Shown: positions 44,600-55,563, counted from the first letter of the stretch. The stretch: DNA of 64,000 nt from Garcia nutans (GCA_947685225.1 CANTUV010000053.1:10959501-11023500); one strand, 5' to 3'. A program made the numbers and translations. The notes: generated by a model not told the origin, from the letters alone.

Positions 44600-44904
44600 A
44601 TCATTTTTTTTTTCAAAAATATTTTTTTTATCAACCGCGATATTTCGCAGTTTGGGGCCGGCGGACTAATAAATCATTTGTTGGACTTTTAGAGCAACGC
44701 GAGTAATATCGCCGATATGGCGTCGCTTGGCTCGTTTGCCCGAATCAGTTTCTCTCTGCAGCAGATTTGAGAGCGTTGGTGCGTGGGCGAGCTTTGGATG
44801 GCATCGTAGGAAGAGGGACGAATGAGAAAGAGAATAGGCAAGGGCCATTCTCAGCGAAGCAGTGAGAGGGAGAGAATAAATTAAATTTTCTGGCAGCGCA
44901 TGAC

Positions 44905-45024
44905 TGGTGCGATCATACCAGCACTAACGCACCGGATCCCATCAGAACTCCGAAGATAAACGTGCTTGGGCGAAAGTAGTACTGAGATGGGTGACCTCTT
45001 GGGAAGTCCTCGTGTTGTACCCCT
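44905..45024 (+). rRNA. 5S rRNA: 5S rRNA gene, copy 106
   Basis: 120 nt; G1T, T52A, G70A, C114T. It starts with T although its upstream is the TTTCTGGCAGC type, so G1T is not strictly tied to the TTTCATG upstream. Confidence 0.95.
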
Positions 45025-45329
45025 ATCATTTTTCTTTTTTCGAAAATATATTTTTTTCAACCACGATCCTTCGCAGTTTGGGGCCGGCGGACTAATAAAT
45101 CATTTGTTGGCCTTTTAGAGCAACGCGAGTAATATCGCCGATATGGCGTCGCTTGGCTCGTTTGGCCGAATCAGTCTCTCTCTGCAGGATATTTGAGAGC
45201 GTTGTTGTGTGTGCGAGCTTAGGATTGCATCGTAGGAAGAGGGACGAATGAGAAAAAAAATACGCAAGGGCCATTCTCAGCAAAGCAGTGAGAGGGAGAG
45301 AATAAATTAAATTTCATGCAACGCATTAC

Positions 45330-45449
45330 TGGTGCGATCATACCAGTACTAACGCACCGGATCACATCAAAACTCTGAAGTTAAACGTGCTTGGGCGAGA
45401 GTAGTACTGAGATGGGTAACCTCTTGGGAAGACATTGTGTTGCACCCCT
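45330..45449 (+). rRNA. 5S rRNA: 5S rRNA gene, copy 107
   Basis: 120 nt; G1T, C18T, C35A, G41A, C47T, G89A, T103A, C105A, C107T. One of the most changed full-length copies. Confidence 0.92.
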
Positions 45450-45756
45450 ATCATTTTTCTTTTTTCGAAAATATTTTTTTTATCAACCACGATCATTTGC
45501 ATTGTGGGGCCGGCGGACTAATAAATCATTTGTTGGCCTTTTAGAGCAACGCGAGTAATATCGCCGATATGGCGTCGCTTAGCTCGTTTGCCCGAATCAG
45601 TATCTTTCTGCAGCAGATTTGAGAGCGGTGGTGCTTGGGCGAGCCTAGGATGGCATCGTAGGAAGACGGACGAATGAGAAAGAGAATAGGAAAGCGCCAT
45701 TCTCAGTGAAGCTGTGAGAGGGAGAGAATAAATTAAATTTTCTGGCAGCGCATGAC

Positions 45757-45876
45757 GGGTTCGATCATACCAGCACTAACGCATCGAATCCCATCAGAAC
45801 TCTGAAGTTAAACGTGCTTGGGCGAGAGTAGTACTGAGATGGGTGACCTCTTGGGAAGTCCTCGTGTTGCACCCCT
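45757..45876 (+). rRNA. 5S rRNA: 5S rRNA gene, copy 108
   Basis: 120 nt; G5T, C28T, G31A, C47T. Confidence 0.95.
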
Positions 45877-46180
45877 ATCATTTTTTTTTTGAAAATATTT
45901 TTTTTATCAACCACGATCATTTGCATTGTGGGGCCGGCGGACTAATAAATCATTTGTTGGCCTTTTAGAGCAACGCGAGTAATATCGCCGATATGGCGTC
46001 GCTTAGCTCGTTTGCCCGAATCAGTATCTTTCTGCAGCAGATTTGAGAGCGGTGGTGCTTGGGCGAGCTTAGGATGGCATCGTAGGAAGAGGGACGAATG
46101 AGAAAGAGAATAGGCAAGGGCCATTCTCAGCGAAGCAGTGAGAGGGAGAGAATAAATTAAATTTTCTGGCAGCGCATTAC

Positions 46181-46300
46181 GGGTGCTATCATAGCAGCAC
46201 TAACGCACCGGATCCCATCAGAACTCCGAAGTCAAACGTGCTTGGGCGAGAGTAGTACTGAGATGGGTGACCTCTTGGGAAGTCCTCGTGTTGCTCCCCA
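46181..46300 (+). rRNA. 5S rRNA: 5S rRNA gene, copy 109
   Basis: 120 nt; G7T, C14G, T53C, A115T, T120A. Confidence 0.95.
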
Positions 46301-46607
46301 ATCATTTTTCTTTTTTCGAAAATATTTTTTTTATCAACCACGATCCTTCGCAGTTTGGGGCCGGCGGACTAAAAAATCATTTGTTGGCCTTTTAGAGCAA
46401 CGCGAGTAATATCGCCGATATGGCGTCGCTTGGCTCGTTTACCCGAATCAGTATCTTTCTGCAGCAGATTTGAGAGCGGTGGTGCTTGGGCGAGCTTAGG
46501 ATGGCATCGTAGGAAGAGGGACGAATGAGAAAGAGAATAGGCAAGGGCCATTCTCAGCGAAGCAGTGAGAGGGAGAGAATAAATTAAATTTTCTGGCAGC
46601 GCATTAC

Positions 46608-46727
46608 GGGTGCTATCATAGCAGCACTAACGCACCGGATCCCATCAGAACTCCGAAGTCAAACGTGCTTGGGCGAGAGTAGTACTGAGATGGGTGACCT
46701 CTTGGGAAGTCCTCGTGTTGCTCCCCA
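46608..46727 (+). rRNA. 5S rRNA: 5S rRNA gene, copy 110
   Basis: 120 nt; G7T, C14G, T53C, A115T, T120A, identical to its left neighbour. Confidence 0.95.
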
Positions 46728-47034
46728 ATCATTTTTCTTTTTTCGAAAATATTTTTTTTATCAACCACGATCCTTCGCAGTTTGGGGCCGGCGGACTAAA
46801 AAATCATTTGTTGGCCTTTTAGAGCAACGCGAGTAATATCACCGATATGGCGTCGCTTGGCTCGTTTACCCGAATCAGTATCTTTCTGCAGCAGATTTGA
46901 GAGCGGTGGTGCTTGGGCGAGCTTAGGATGGCATCGTAGGAAGACGGACGAATGAGAAAGAGAATAGGCAAGCGCCATTCTCAGTGAAGCAGTGAGAGGG
47001 AGAGAATAAATTAAATTTTCTGGCAGCGCATGAC

Positions 47035-47154
47035 AGGAGCGATCATACCAGCACTAACGCACCGGATCCCATCTGAACTCCGAAGTTAAACGTGCTTGGG
47101 CGAGAGTAGTACTGAGATGGGTGACCTCTTTGGAAGTCCTCGTGTTGCACCCCT
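47035..47154 (+). rRNA. 5S rRNA: 5S rRNA gene, copy 111
   Basis: 120 nt; G1A, T4A, A40T, G97T, as at 42352. Confidence 0.95.
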
Positions 47155-47460
47155 ATCATTTTTTTTTTCAAAAATATTTTTTTTTATCAACCGCGATCTT
47201 TCGCAGTTTGGGGCCGGCGGACTAATAAATCATTTGTTGGACTTTTAGAGCAACGCGAGTAATATCTCCGATATGGCGTCGCTTGGCTCGTTTGCCCGAA
47301 TCAGTTTCTCTCTGCAATAGATTTGAGAGCGTTGGTGCGTGGGCGAGCTTTGGATGGCATCGTAGGAAGAGGGACGAATGAGAAAGAGAATAGGCAAGGG
47401 CCATTCTCAGCGAAGCAGTGAGAGGGAGAGAATAAATTAAATTTTCTGGCAGCGCATGAC

Positions 47461-47580
47461 GGGTGCAATCATACCAGCACTAACGCACCGTATCCCATCA
47501 GAACTCCGAAGATAAACGTGCTTGGGCGAGAGTAGTACTGAGATGGGTGACCTCTTGGGAAGTCCTCGTGTTGCACCCCT
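47461..47580 (+). rRNA. 5S rRNA: 5S rRNA gene, copy 112
   Basis: 120 nt; G7A, G31T, T52A. Confidence 0.96.
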
Positions 47581-47886
47581 ATCATTTTTCTTTTTTCGAA
47601 AATATTTTTTTTTCAACCACGATCCTTCGCAGTTTGGGGCCGGCGGACTAATAAATCATTTGTTGGCCTTTTAGAGCAACGCGAGTAATATCGCCGATAT
47701 GGCGTCGCTTAGCTCGTTTGCCCGAATCAGTATCTTTCTGCAGCAGATTTGAGAGCGGTGGTGCTTGGGCGAGCTTAGGATGGCATCGTAGGAAGAGGGA
47801 CGAATGAGAAAGAGAATAGGCAAGGGCCATTCTCAGCGAAGCAGTGAGAGGGAGAGAATAAATTAAAATTTCTGGCAGCGCATGAC

Positions 47887-48006
47887 GGGTGCGATCATAC
47901 CAGCACTAACGCACCGGATCCCATCAGAACTCCGAAGTCAAACGTGCTTGGGCGAGAGTAGTACTGAGATGGGTGACCTCTTGGGAAGTCCTCGTGTTGC
48001 TCCCCT
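47887..48006 (+). rRNA. 5S rRNA: 5S rRNA gene, copy 113
   Basis: 120 nt; T53C, A115T. Confidence 0.96.
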
Positions 48007-48314
48007 ATCATTTTTCTTTTTTCAAAAATATTTTTTTTTATCAACCACGATCCTTCGCAGTTTGGGGCCGGCGGACTAATAAATCATTTGTTGGCCTTTT
48101 AGAGCAACGCGAGTAAAATCGCCGATATGGCATCGCTTGGCTCGTTTGCCCGAATCAGTATCTTTCTGCAGCAGATTTGAGAGCGGTGGTGCTTGGGCGA
48201 GCCTAGGATGGCATCGTAGGAAGACGGACGAATGAGAAAGAGAATAGGAAAGCGCCATTCTCAGTGAAGCAGTGAGAGGGAGAGAATAAATTAAATTTTC
48301 TGGCAGCGCATGAT

Positions 48315-48434
48315 GGGTGCGATCATACCAGCACTAACGCACCGAATCCCATCAGAACTCCGAAGTTAAAAGTGCTTGGGCGAGATTAGTACTGAGATGG
48401 GTGACCTCTTGGGAAGTCCTCGTGTTGCACACCT
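48315..48434 (+). rRNA. 5S rRNA: 5S rRNA gene, copy 114
   Basis: 120 nt; G31A, C57A, G72T, C117A; T at -1. Confidence 0.95.
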
Positions 48435-48739
48435 ATCATTTTTTTTTTCAAAAATATTTTTTTTTATCAACCGTGATCTTTCGCAGTTTGGGGCCGGCGG
48501 ACTAATAAATCATCTGTTGGCCTTTTAGAGCAACGCGAGTAATATCGCCGATATGCCGTCGCTTGGCTCGTTTGCCCGAATCAGTCTCTCTCTGCAGCAT
48601 ATTTGAGAGCGTTGTTGTGTGGGCGAGCTTTCGATGGCATCGTAGGAAGAGGGACGAATGAGAAAGAGAATAGGCAAGGGCCATTCTCAGCGAAGCAGTG
48701 AGAGGGAGAGAATAATTAAATTTTCTGGCAGTGCATGAC

Positions 48740-48859
48740 GGGTGCGATCATACCAGCACTAACGCACCGGATCCCATCAGAACTCCGAAGTTAAACGTGC
48801 TTGGGCGAGAGTAGTACTGAGAAGGGTGACCTCTTGGGAAGTCCTCGTGTTGCACCCTT
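48740..48859 (+). rRNA. 5S rRNA: 5S rRNA gene, copy 115
   Basis: 120 nt; T84A, C119T. The upstream box has lost a base (AATAATTAAAT). Confidence 0.95.
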
Positions 48860-49166
48860 ATCATTTTTCTTTTTTCAAAAATATTTTTTTTATCAACAAC
48901 GATCCTTCGCAGTTTGGGGCCGGCGGACTAATAAATCATTTGTTTGCCTTTTAGAGCAACGCGAGTAATATCGCCGATATGGCGTCGCTTGGCTCGTTTG
49001 CCCGAATCAGTCTCTCTCTGCAGCATATTTGAGAGCGTTGTTGTGTGGGCGAGCTTTGGATGGCATCGTAGGAAGAGGGACGAATGAGAAAGAGAATAGG
49101 CAAGGGCCATTCTCAGCGAAGCAGTTAGAGGGAGAGAATAAATTAAATTTTCTGGCAGTGCATGAC

Positions 49167-49285
49167 GGTGCGATCATACCAGCACTAACGCACCGGATCC
49201 CATCAGAACTCCGAAGTTAAAAGTGCTTGGGCGAGAGAAGTACTAAGATGGGTGACCTCTTGGGAAGTCCTCGTGTTGCACCCCT
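49167..49285 (+). rRNA. 5S rRNA: 5S rRNA gene, copy 116 (119 nt)
   Basis: One G of the 5' GGG is missing; C57A, T73A, G80A. Confidence 0.92.
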
Positions 49286-49591
49286 ATCATTTTTCTTTTT
49301 TCGAAAATATTTTTTTTTCAACAACGATCCTTCGCAGTTTGGGGCCGGCGGACTAATAAATCATTTGTTGGCCTTTTAGAGCAACGCGAGTAATATCGCC
49401 GATATGGCGTCGCTTGGCTCGTTTGGCCAAATCAGTCTCTCTCTGCAGCATATTTGAGAGCGTTGTTGTGTGGGCGAGCTTAGGATGGCATCGTAGGAAG
49501 AGGGACGAATGAGAAAGAGAATAGGCAAGGGCCACTCTCAGCGAAGCAGTGAGCGGGAGAGAATAAATTAAATTTTCTGGCAGCGCAATAC

Positions 49592-49711
49592 GGTTGCTAT
49601 CATACCAGCACTAACGCACCGGATTCTATCAGAACTCCGAAGTTAAACGTGCTTGGGCGAGAGTAGTACTGAGATGGGTGACCTCTTGGGAAGTCCTCGT
49701 GTTATTCCCCT
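49592..49711 (+). rRNA. 5S rRNA: 5S rRNA gene, copy 117
   Basis: 120 nt; G3T, G7T, C34T, C36T, G113A, C114T, A115T. The inner half of helix I cannot form. Related to 20187 and 21038. Confidence 0.91.
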
Positions 49712-50015
49712 ATCATTTTTTTTTCAAAAATATTTTTTTTATCAACCGCGATCTTTTGCAGTTTGGGTCCGGCGGACTAATAAATCATTTGTTAGCCTTT
49801 TAGAGCAACGCGAGTAATATCGCCGATATGGCGTCGCTTGGCTCGTTTGCCCGAATCAGTCTCTCTCTGCAGCAGATTTGAGAGCGTTGGTGCATGGTCG
49901 AGCTTTGGATGGCATCGTAGGAAGAGGGACGAATGAGAAAGAGAATAGGCTAGGGCCATTCTCAGTGAAGCTGTGAGAGGGAGAGAATAAATTAAATTTT
50001 CTGGCAGCACATGAT

Positions 50016-50135
50016 GGGTGCGATCATACCAGCACTAACGCACCGTATCCCATCATAACTCTGAAGTTAAACGTGCTTGGGCGAGAGTAGTACTGAGATG
50101 GGTGACCTCTTGGGTAGTCCTCCTGTTGCACCCCT
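50016..50135 (+). rRNA. 5S rRNA: 5S rRNA gene, copy 118
   Basis: 120 nt; G31T, G41T, C47T, A100T, G108C; T at -1. Related to 20611. Confidence 0.94.
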
Positions 50136-50441
50136 ATCATTTTTCTTTTTTGAAAATATTTTTTTTATCAACAACGATCCTTCGCAGTTTGGGGCCGGCG
50201 GACTAATAAATCATTTGTTGGCCTTTTAGAGCAACGCGAGTAATATCGCCGATGTGGCGTCGCTTGGCTCGTTTGCCCGAATCAGTCTCTCTCTGCAGCA
50301 TATTTGAGAGCGTTGTTGTGTGGGCGAGCTTAGGATGTCATCGTAGGAAGAGGGACGAATGAGAAAGAGAATAGGCAAGGGTCATTCTCAGCGAAGCAGT
50401 GAGAGGGAGAGAATAAATTAAATTTTCTGGCATCGCATTAC

Positions 50442-50561
50442 GGGTGCGATCATACCAGCACTAACGCACCGGATCACATCAGAACTCTGAAGTTAAACGT
50501 GGTTGGGCGAGAGTAGTACTGAGATGGGTGACCTCTTGGGAAGTCCTTGTGTTGCACCCCT
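50442..50561 (+). rRNA. 5S rRNA: 5S rRNA gene, copy 119
   Basis: 120 nt; C35A, C47T, C61G, C107T. Confidence 0.95.
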
Positions 50562-50868
50562 ATCATTTTTCTTTTTTCGAAAATATTTTTTTTATCAACC
50601 ACGATCATTTGAATTTTGGGGCCGGCGGATTAATAAATCATTTGTTGGCCTTTTAGAGCAATGCGAGTAATATCGCTGATATAGCGTCGCTTAGCTTGTT
50701 TGCCCGAATCAGTATATTTCTGTAGCAGATTTGAGAGCGAAGGTGCTTGGGCGAGCTTAGGATGGCATCGTAGGAAGACGGACGAATGAGAAAAAGAATA
50801 GGCAAGCGCCATTTTCAGCGAAGCAATGAGAGGGAGAGAATAAATTAATTTTTATGGCAGCGCATGAC

Positions 50869-50987
50869 GGGTGCGATCATACCAGCACTAACGCACCGTA
50901 TCCCATCAGAACTCCGAAGTCAAACGTCCTTGGGCGGAATAGTACTGAGATGGGTGACTTCTTGGGAAGTCCTCGTGTTGCACCCCT
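50869..50987 (+). rRNA. 5S rRNA: 5S rRNA gene, copy 120 (119 nt)
   Basis: One base is lost in the intermediate element (GGGCGGAATAG); G31T, T53C, G60C, C92T. The upstream box is AATAAATTAATT. Weak or no transcription is likely. Confidence 0.9.
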
Positions 50988-51293
50988 ATCATTTTTCTTT
51001 TTTCGAAAATATTTTTTTTATCAACCACGATCCTTCGCAGTTTGGGCCGGCGGACTAATAAATCATTTGTTGGCCTTTTAGAGCAACGAGAGTTATATCG
51101 CCGATATGGCGTCGCTTGGCTCGTTTGCCCGAATCAGTCTCTCTCTGCAGCAGATTTGAGAGCGTTGGTGCGTGGGCGAGCTTAGGATGGCATCGTAGGA
51201 AGACGGACGAATGAGAAAGAGAATAGGCAAGGGCCATTCTCAGCGAAGCAGTGAGAGGGAGAGAATAAATTAAATTTTCTGGCATCGCATTAC

Positions 51294-51413
51294 GGGTGCG
51301 ATCATATCAGCACTAACGCACCGGATCCCATCAGAACTCCGAAATCAAACGTGCTTGGGCGAGAGTAGTACTGAGATGGGTGACCTCTTGGGAAGTCCTT
51401 GTGTTGCACACCT
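51294..51413 (+). rRNA. 5S rRNA: 5S rRNA gene, copy 121
   Basis: 120 nt; C14T, G51A, T53C, C107T, C117A. Relative of the 22316-type marker, 22.6 kb away from the last of them. Confidence 0.95.
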
Positions 51414-51719
51414 ATCATTTTTATTTTTTCAAAAATATTTTTTTATCTACCACGATCATTTGCAGTTTGGGGCCGGCGGACTAATAAATCATTTGTTGGC
51501 CTTTTAGAGAAACGCGAGTAATATCGCCGATATGGCGTCGCTTAGCTCGTTTGCCCGAATCAGTATCTTTCTGCAGCAGATTTGAGTGCGGTGGTGCTTT
51601 GGCGAGCTTAGGATGGCATCGTAGGAAGACGGACGAATGAGAAAGAGAATAGGCAAGCGCCATTCTCAGCGAAGCAGTGAGAAGGAGTGAATAAATTAAA
51701 TTTTCTGGCAGCTCATGAT

Positions 51720-51839
51720 GGGTGCGATCATACCAGCACTAACGCACCGAATCCCATCAGAACTCCGAAGCCAAACGTGCTTGGGCGAGAGTAGTACTGA
51801 GATGGGTGACCTCTTGGGAAGTCCTTGTATTGCACACCT
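51720..51839 (+). rRNA. 5S rRNA: 5S rRNA gene, copy 122
   Basis: 120 nt; G31A, T52C, T53C, C107T, G110A, C117A; T at -1. Identical to 52574. Confidence 0.95.
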
Positions 51840-52146
51840 ATCATTTTTATTTTTTCGAAAATATTTTTTTTATCTACCACGATCATTTGCAGTTTGGGGC
51901 CGGCGGACTAATAAATCATTTGTTGGACTTTTAGAGCAACGCGAGTAATATCGCCGATATGGCATCGCTTGGCTCGTTTGCCCGAATCAGTATCTTTCTG
52001 CAGCAGATTTGAGAGCGGTAGTGCTTGGGCGAGCTTTGGATGGCATCGTAGGAAGAGGGACGAATGAGAAAGAGAATAGGCAAGCGCCATTCTCAGCGAA
52101 GCAGTGAGAGGGAGAGAATAAATTAAATTTTCTGGCAGCGCATGAC

Positions 52147-52266
52147 GGTTGCGATCATATCAGCACTAACGCACCGGATCCCATCAGAACTCCGAAGTCA
52201 AACGTGCTTGGGCGAGAGTAGTACTGAGATGGGTGACCTCTTGGGAAGTCCTCGTGTTGCACCCCT
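52147..52266 (+). rRNA. 5S rRNA: 5S rRNA gene, copy 123
   Basis: 120 nt; G3T, C14T, T53C. Confidence 0.96.
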
Positions 52267-52573
52267 ATCATTTTTCTTTTTTCAAAAATATTTTTTTTAT
52301 CAACAACGATCATTTGCAGTTTGGGGCCGGCGGACTAATAAATCATTTGTTGGCCTTTTAGAGAAACGCGAGTAATATCGCCGATATGGCGTCGCTTAGC
52401 TCGTTTGCCCGAATCAGTATCTTTCTGCAGCAGATTTGAGTGCGGTGGTGCTTGGGCGAGCTTAGGATGGCATCGTAGGAAGACGGACGAATGAGAAAGA
52501 GAATAGGTAAGCGCCATTCTCAGCGAAGCAGTGAGAAGGAGTGAATAAATTAAATTTTCTGGCAGCTCATGAT

Positions 52574-52693
52574 GGGTGCGATCATACCAGCACTAACGCA
52601 CCGAATCCCATCAGAACTCCGAAGCCAAACGTGCTTGGGCGAGAGTAGTACTGAGATGGGTGACCTCTTGGGAAGTCCTTGTATTGCACACCT
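52574..52693 (+). rRNA. 5S rRNA: 5S rRNA gene, copy 124
   Basis: 120 nt; G31A, T52C, T53C, C107T, G110A, C117A; T at -1. Confidence 0.95.
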
Positions 52694-53000
52694 ATCATTT
52701 TTATTTTTTCGAAAATATTTTTTTTATCTACCACGATCATTTGCAGTTTGGGGCCGGCGGACTAATAAATCATTTGTTGGACTTTTAGAGCAACGCGAGT
52801 AATATCGCCGATATGGCATCGCTTGGCTCGTTTGCCCGAATCAGTATCTTTCTGCAGCAGATTTGAGAGCGGTAGTGCTTGGGCGAGCTTTGGATGGCAT
52901 CGTAGGAAGAGGGGCGAATGAGAAAGAGAATAGGCAAGGGCCATTCTAAGCGAAGCAGTGAGAGGGAGAGAATAAATTAAATTTTCTGGCAGGGCATTAC

Positions 53001-53120
53001 GGGTGCGATCATACCAGCACTAACGCACCGGATCCCATCAGAACTCCGAAGTCAAACGTGCTTGGGCGAGAGTAGTACTAAGATGGGTGACCTCTTGGGA
53101 AGTCCTGGTGTGTCACACCT
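53001..53120 (+). rRNA. 5S rRNA: 5S rRNA gene, copy 125
   Basis: 120 nt; T53C, G80A, C107G, T112G, G113T, C117A. 3' end of the GTGTGTC type, as at 1428. Confidence 0.93.
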
Positions 53121-53428
53121 ATCATTTTTCTTTTTTCAAAAATATTTTTTTTTATCAACCACGATCATTTGCAATTTTGGGCCTGCGGAATAATAAATCA
53201 TTTGTTGGCCTTTTAGAGCAACGCGAGTAAAATCGCCGATATGGCGTCGCTTAGCTCGTTTGCCCGAATCAGTATCTTTCTGCAGCAGATTTGAGAGCGG
53301 TGGTGCTTGGGCGAGCTTAGGATGGCATCGTAGGAAGATGGACGAATGAGAAAGAGAATAGGCAAGCGCCATTCTCAGCGAAGCAGTGAGAGGGAGAGAA
53401 TAAATTAAATTTTCTGGCAGCGCATGAC

Positions 53429-53548
53429 GGGTGCGATCATACCAGCACTAACGCACCGGATCCCATCAGAACTCCGAAGTTTAACGTGCTTGGGCGGGAG
53501 TAGTACTGAGATGGGTGACCTCTTGGGAAGTCCTTGTGTTGCACCCCT
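53429..53548 (+). rRNA. 5S rRNA: 5S rRNA gene, copy 126
   Basis: 120 nt; A54T, A69G, C107T. Close to 1855. Confidence 0.95.
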
Positions 53549-53855
53549 ATCATTTTTCTTTTTTCGAAAATATTTTTTTTATCAACCACGATCATTTGCA
53601 GTTTGGGGCCGGCGGACTAATAAATCATTTGTTGGCCTTTTAGAGCAACGCGAGTAATATCGCCGATATGGCGTCGCTTAGCTCGTTTGCCCGAATTAGT
53701 ATCTTTCTGCAGCAGATTTGAGTGCGGTGGTGCTTGGGCGAGCTTAGGATGGCATCGTAGGAAGACGGACGAATGAGAAAGAGAATAGGCAAGCGCCATT
53801 CTCAGCGAAGCAGTGAGAAGGAGTGAATAAATTAAATTTTCTGGCAGCTCATGAT

Positions 53856-53975
53856 GGGTGCGATCATACCAGCACTAACGCACCGGATCCCATCAGAACT
53901 CCGAAGCCAAACGTGCTTGGGCGAGAGTAGTACTGAGATGGGTGACCTCTCGGGAAGTCCTTGTGTTGCACACCT
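53856..53975 (+). rRNA. 5S rRNA: 5S rRNA gene, copy 127
   Basis: 120 nt; T52C, T53C, T96C, C107T, C117A; T at -1. Confidence 0.95.
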
Positions 53976-54282
53976 ATCATTTTAATTTTTTCGAAAATAT
54001 TTTTTTTATCTACCACGATCATTTGCAGTTTGGGGCCGGCGGACTAATAAATCATTTGTTGGCCTTTTAGAGCAACGCGAGTAATATCGCTGATATGGCG
54101 TCGCTTAGCTCGTTTGCCCGAATCAGTATCTTTCTGCAGCAGATTTGAGTGTGGTGGTGCTTGGGCGAGCTTAGGATGGCATCGTAGGAAGACGGACGAA
54201 TGAGAAAGAGAATAGGCAAATGCCATTCTCAGCGAAGCAGTGAGAAGGAGTGAATAAATTAAATTTTTTGGCAGCTCATGAT

Positions 54283-54402
54283 GGGTGCGATCATACCAGC
54301 ACTAACGCACCGGATCCCATCAGAACTCCGAAGTTAAACGTTCTTGGGCGGGAGTAGTACTGAGATGGGTGACCTCTTGGGAAGTCCTTGTGTTGCAACC
54401 CT
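54283..54402 (+). rRNA. 5S rRNA: 5S rRNA gene, copy 128
   Basis: 120 nt; G60T, A69G, C107T, C116A; T at -1. C116A opposes G3 in helix I. Confidence 0.94.
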
Positions 54403-54708
54403 ATCATTTTTCTTTTTTCAAAAATATTTTTTTATCAACAACGATCATTTGCAGTTTGGGGCCGGCGGACTAATAAATCATTTGTTAGCCATTTAGAGCA
54501 ACGCGAGTAATAACGCCGATATGGCGTCGCTTAGCTCATTTGCCCAAATCAGTATCTTTCTGCAGCAGATTTGAGAGCGTTTGTGCGTGTGCGAGCTTAG
54601 GATGGCATCATAGGAACAGGGACGAATGAGAAAGAGAATAGGCAAGGGCCATTCTCAGCGAAGCAGTGAGAGGGAGAGAATAAATTAAATTTTCTGGCAG
54701 CGCATTAC

Positions 54709-54828
54709 GGGTGCGATCATACCAGCACTAACGCACCGGATCCCATCAGAACTCCGAAGTCAAACGTGCTTGGGCGAGAGTAGTACTGAGATGGGTGACC
54801 TCTTCGGAAGTCCTGGTGTGTCATACCT
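54709..54828 (+). rRNA. 5S rRNA: 5S rRNA gene, copy 129
   Basis: 120 nt; T53C, G97C, C107G, T112G, G113T, C116T, C117A. Counterpart of 53001. Confidence 0.92.
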
Positions 54829-55136
54829 ATCATTTTTCTTTTTTCAAAAATATTTTTTTTTATCAACCACGATCATTTGCAATTTTGGGCCTGCGGAATA
54901 ATAAATCATTTGTTGGCCTTTTAGAGCAACGCGAGTAAAATCGCCGATATGGCGTCGCTTAGCTCGTTTGCCCGAATCAGTATCTTTCTGCAGCAGATTT
55001 GAGAGTGGTGGTGCTTGGGCGAGCTTAGGATGGCATCGTAGGAAGATGGACGAATGAGAAAGAGAATAGGCAAGCGCCATTCTCAGCGAAGCAGTGAGAG
55101 GGAGAGAATAAATTAAATTTTCTGGCAGCGCATGAC

Positions 55137-55256
55137 GGGTGCGATCATACCAGCACTAACGCACCGGATCCCATCAGAACTCCGAAGTTTAACGTGCTTG
55201 GGCGGGAGTAGTACTGAGATGGGTGACCTCTTGGGAAGTCCTTGTGTTGCACCCCT
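55137..55256 (+). rRNA. 5S rRNA: 5S rRNA gene, copy 130
   Basis: 120 nt; A54T, A69G, C107T, identical to 53429. Confidence 0.95.
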
Positions 55257-55563
55257 ATCATTTTTCTTTTTTCGAAAATATTTTTTTTATCAACCACGAT
55301 CATTTGCAGTTTGGGGCCGGCGGACTAATAAATCATTTGTTGGCCTTTTAGAGCAACGCGAGTAATATCGCTGATATAGCGTCGCTTAGCTCGTTTGCCC
55401 GAATCAGTATATTTCTGCAGCAGATTTGAGAGCGGTGGTGCTTCGGCGAGCTTAGGATGGCATCGTAGGAAGACGGACGAATGAGAAAGAGAATAGGCAA
55501 GCGCCATTTTCAGCGAAGCAGTGAGAGGGAGAGAATAAATTAAATTTTCTGGCAGCGCATGAT

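Larger units (their letters stand above)
38513..48006 (+). repeat. Ten- and eleven-unit higher-order repeats
   Basis: Genes at 41073, 41497, 41924, 42352, 42778 and 43204 match those at 45757, 46181, 46608, 47035, 47461 and 47887 (offset 4683-4684, 11 units). Genes at 38940, 39366, 39790 and 40218 are the counterparts of 43204, 43628, 44053 and 44480 (offset 4262-4264, 10 units). Both comparisons share private spacer marks. Confidence 0.8.
51720..53000 (+). repeat. Two-unit repeat, 854-nt offset
   Basis: The genes at 51720 and 52574 are identical (G31A, T52C, T53C, C107T, G110A, C117A), and their spacers share TTGGACTTTTAG and the AGCGGTAGTGC change. A very recent local duplication of two units is the simplest reading. 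Confidence 0.8.
53001..55563 (+). repeat. Four-unit repeat, 1708-nt offset
   Basis: The genes at 53001 and 53429 match 54709 and 55137. The first of each pair has the rare 3' end GTGTGTC, and the second has A54T plus A69G. The same pair of types occurs at 1428/1855 and 57698/58125. Confidence 0.75.
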
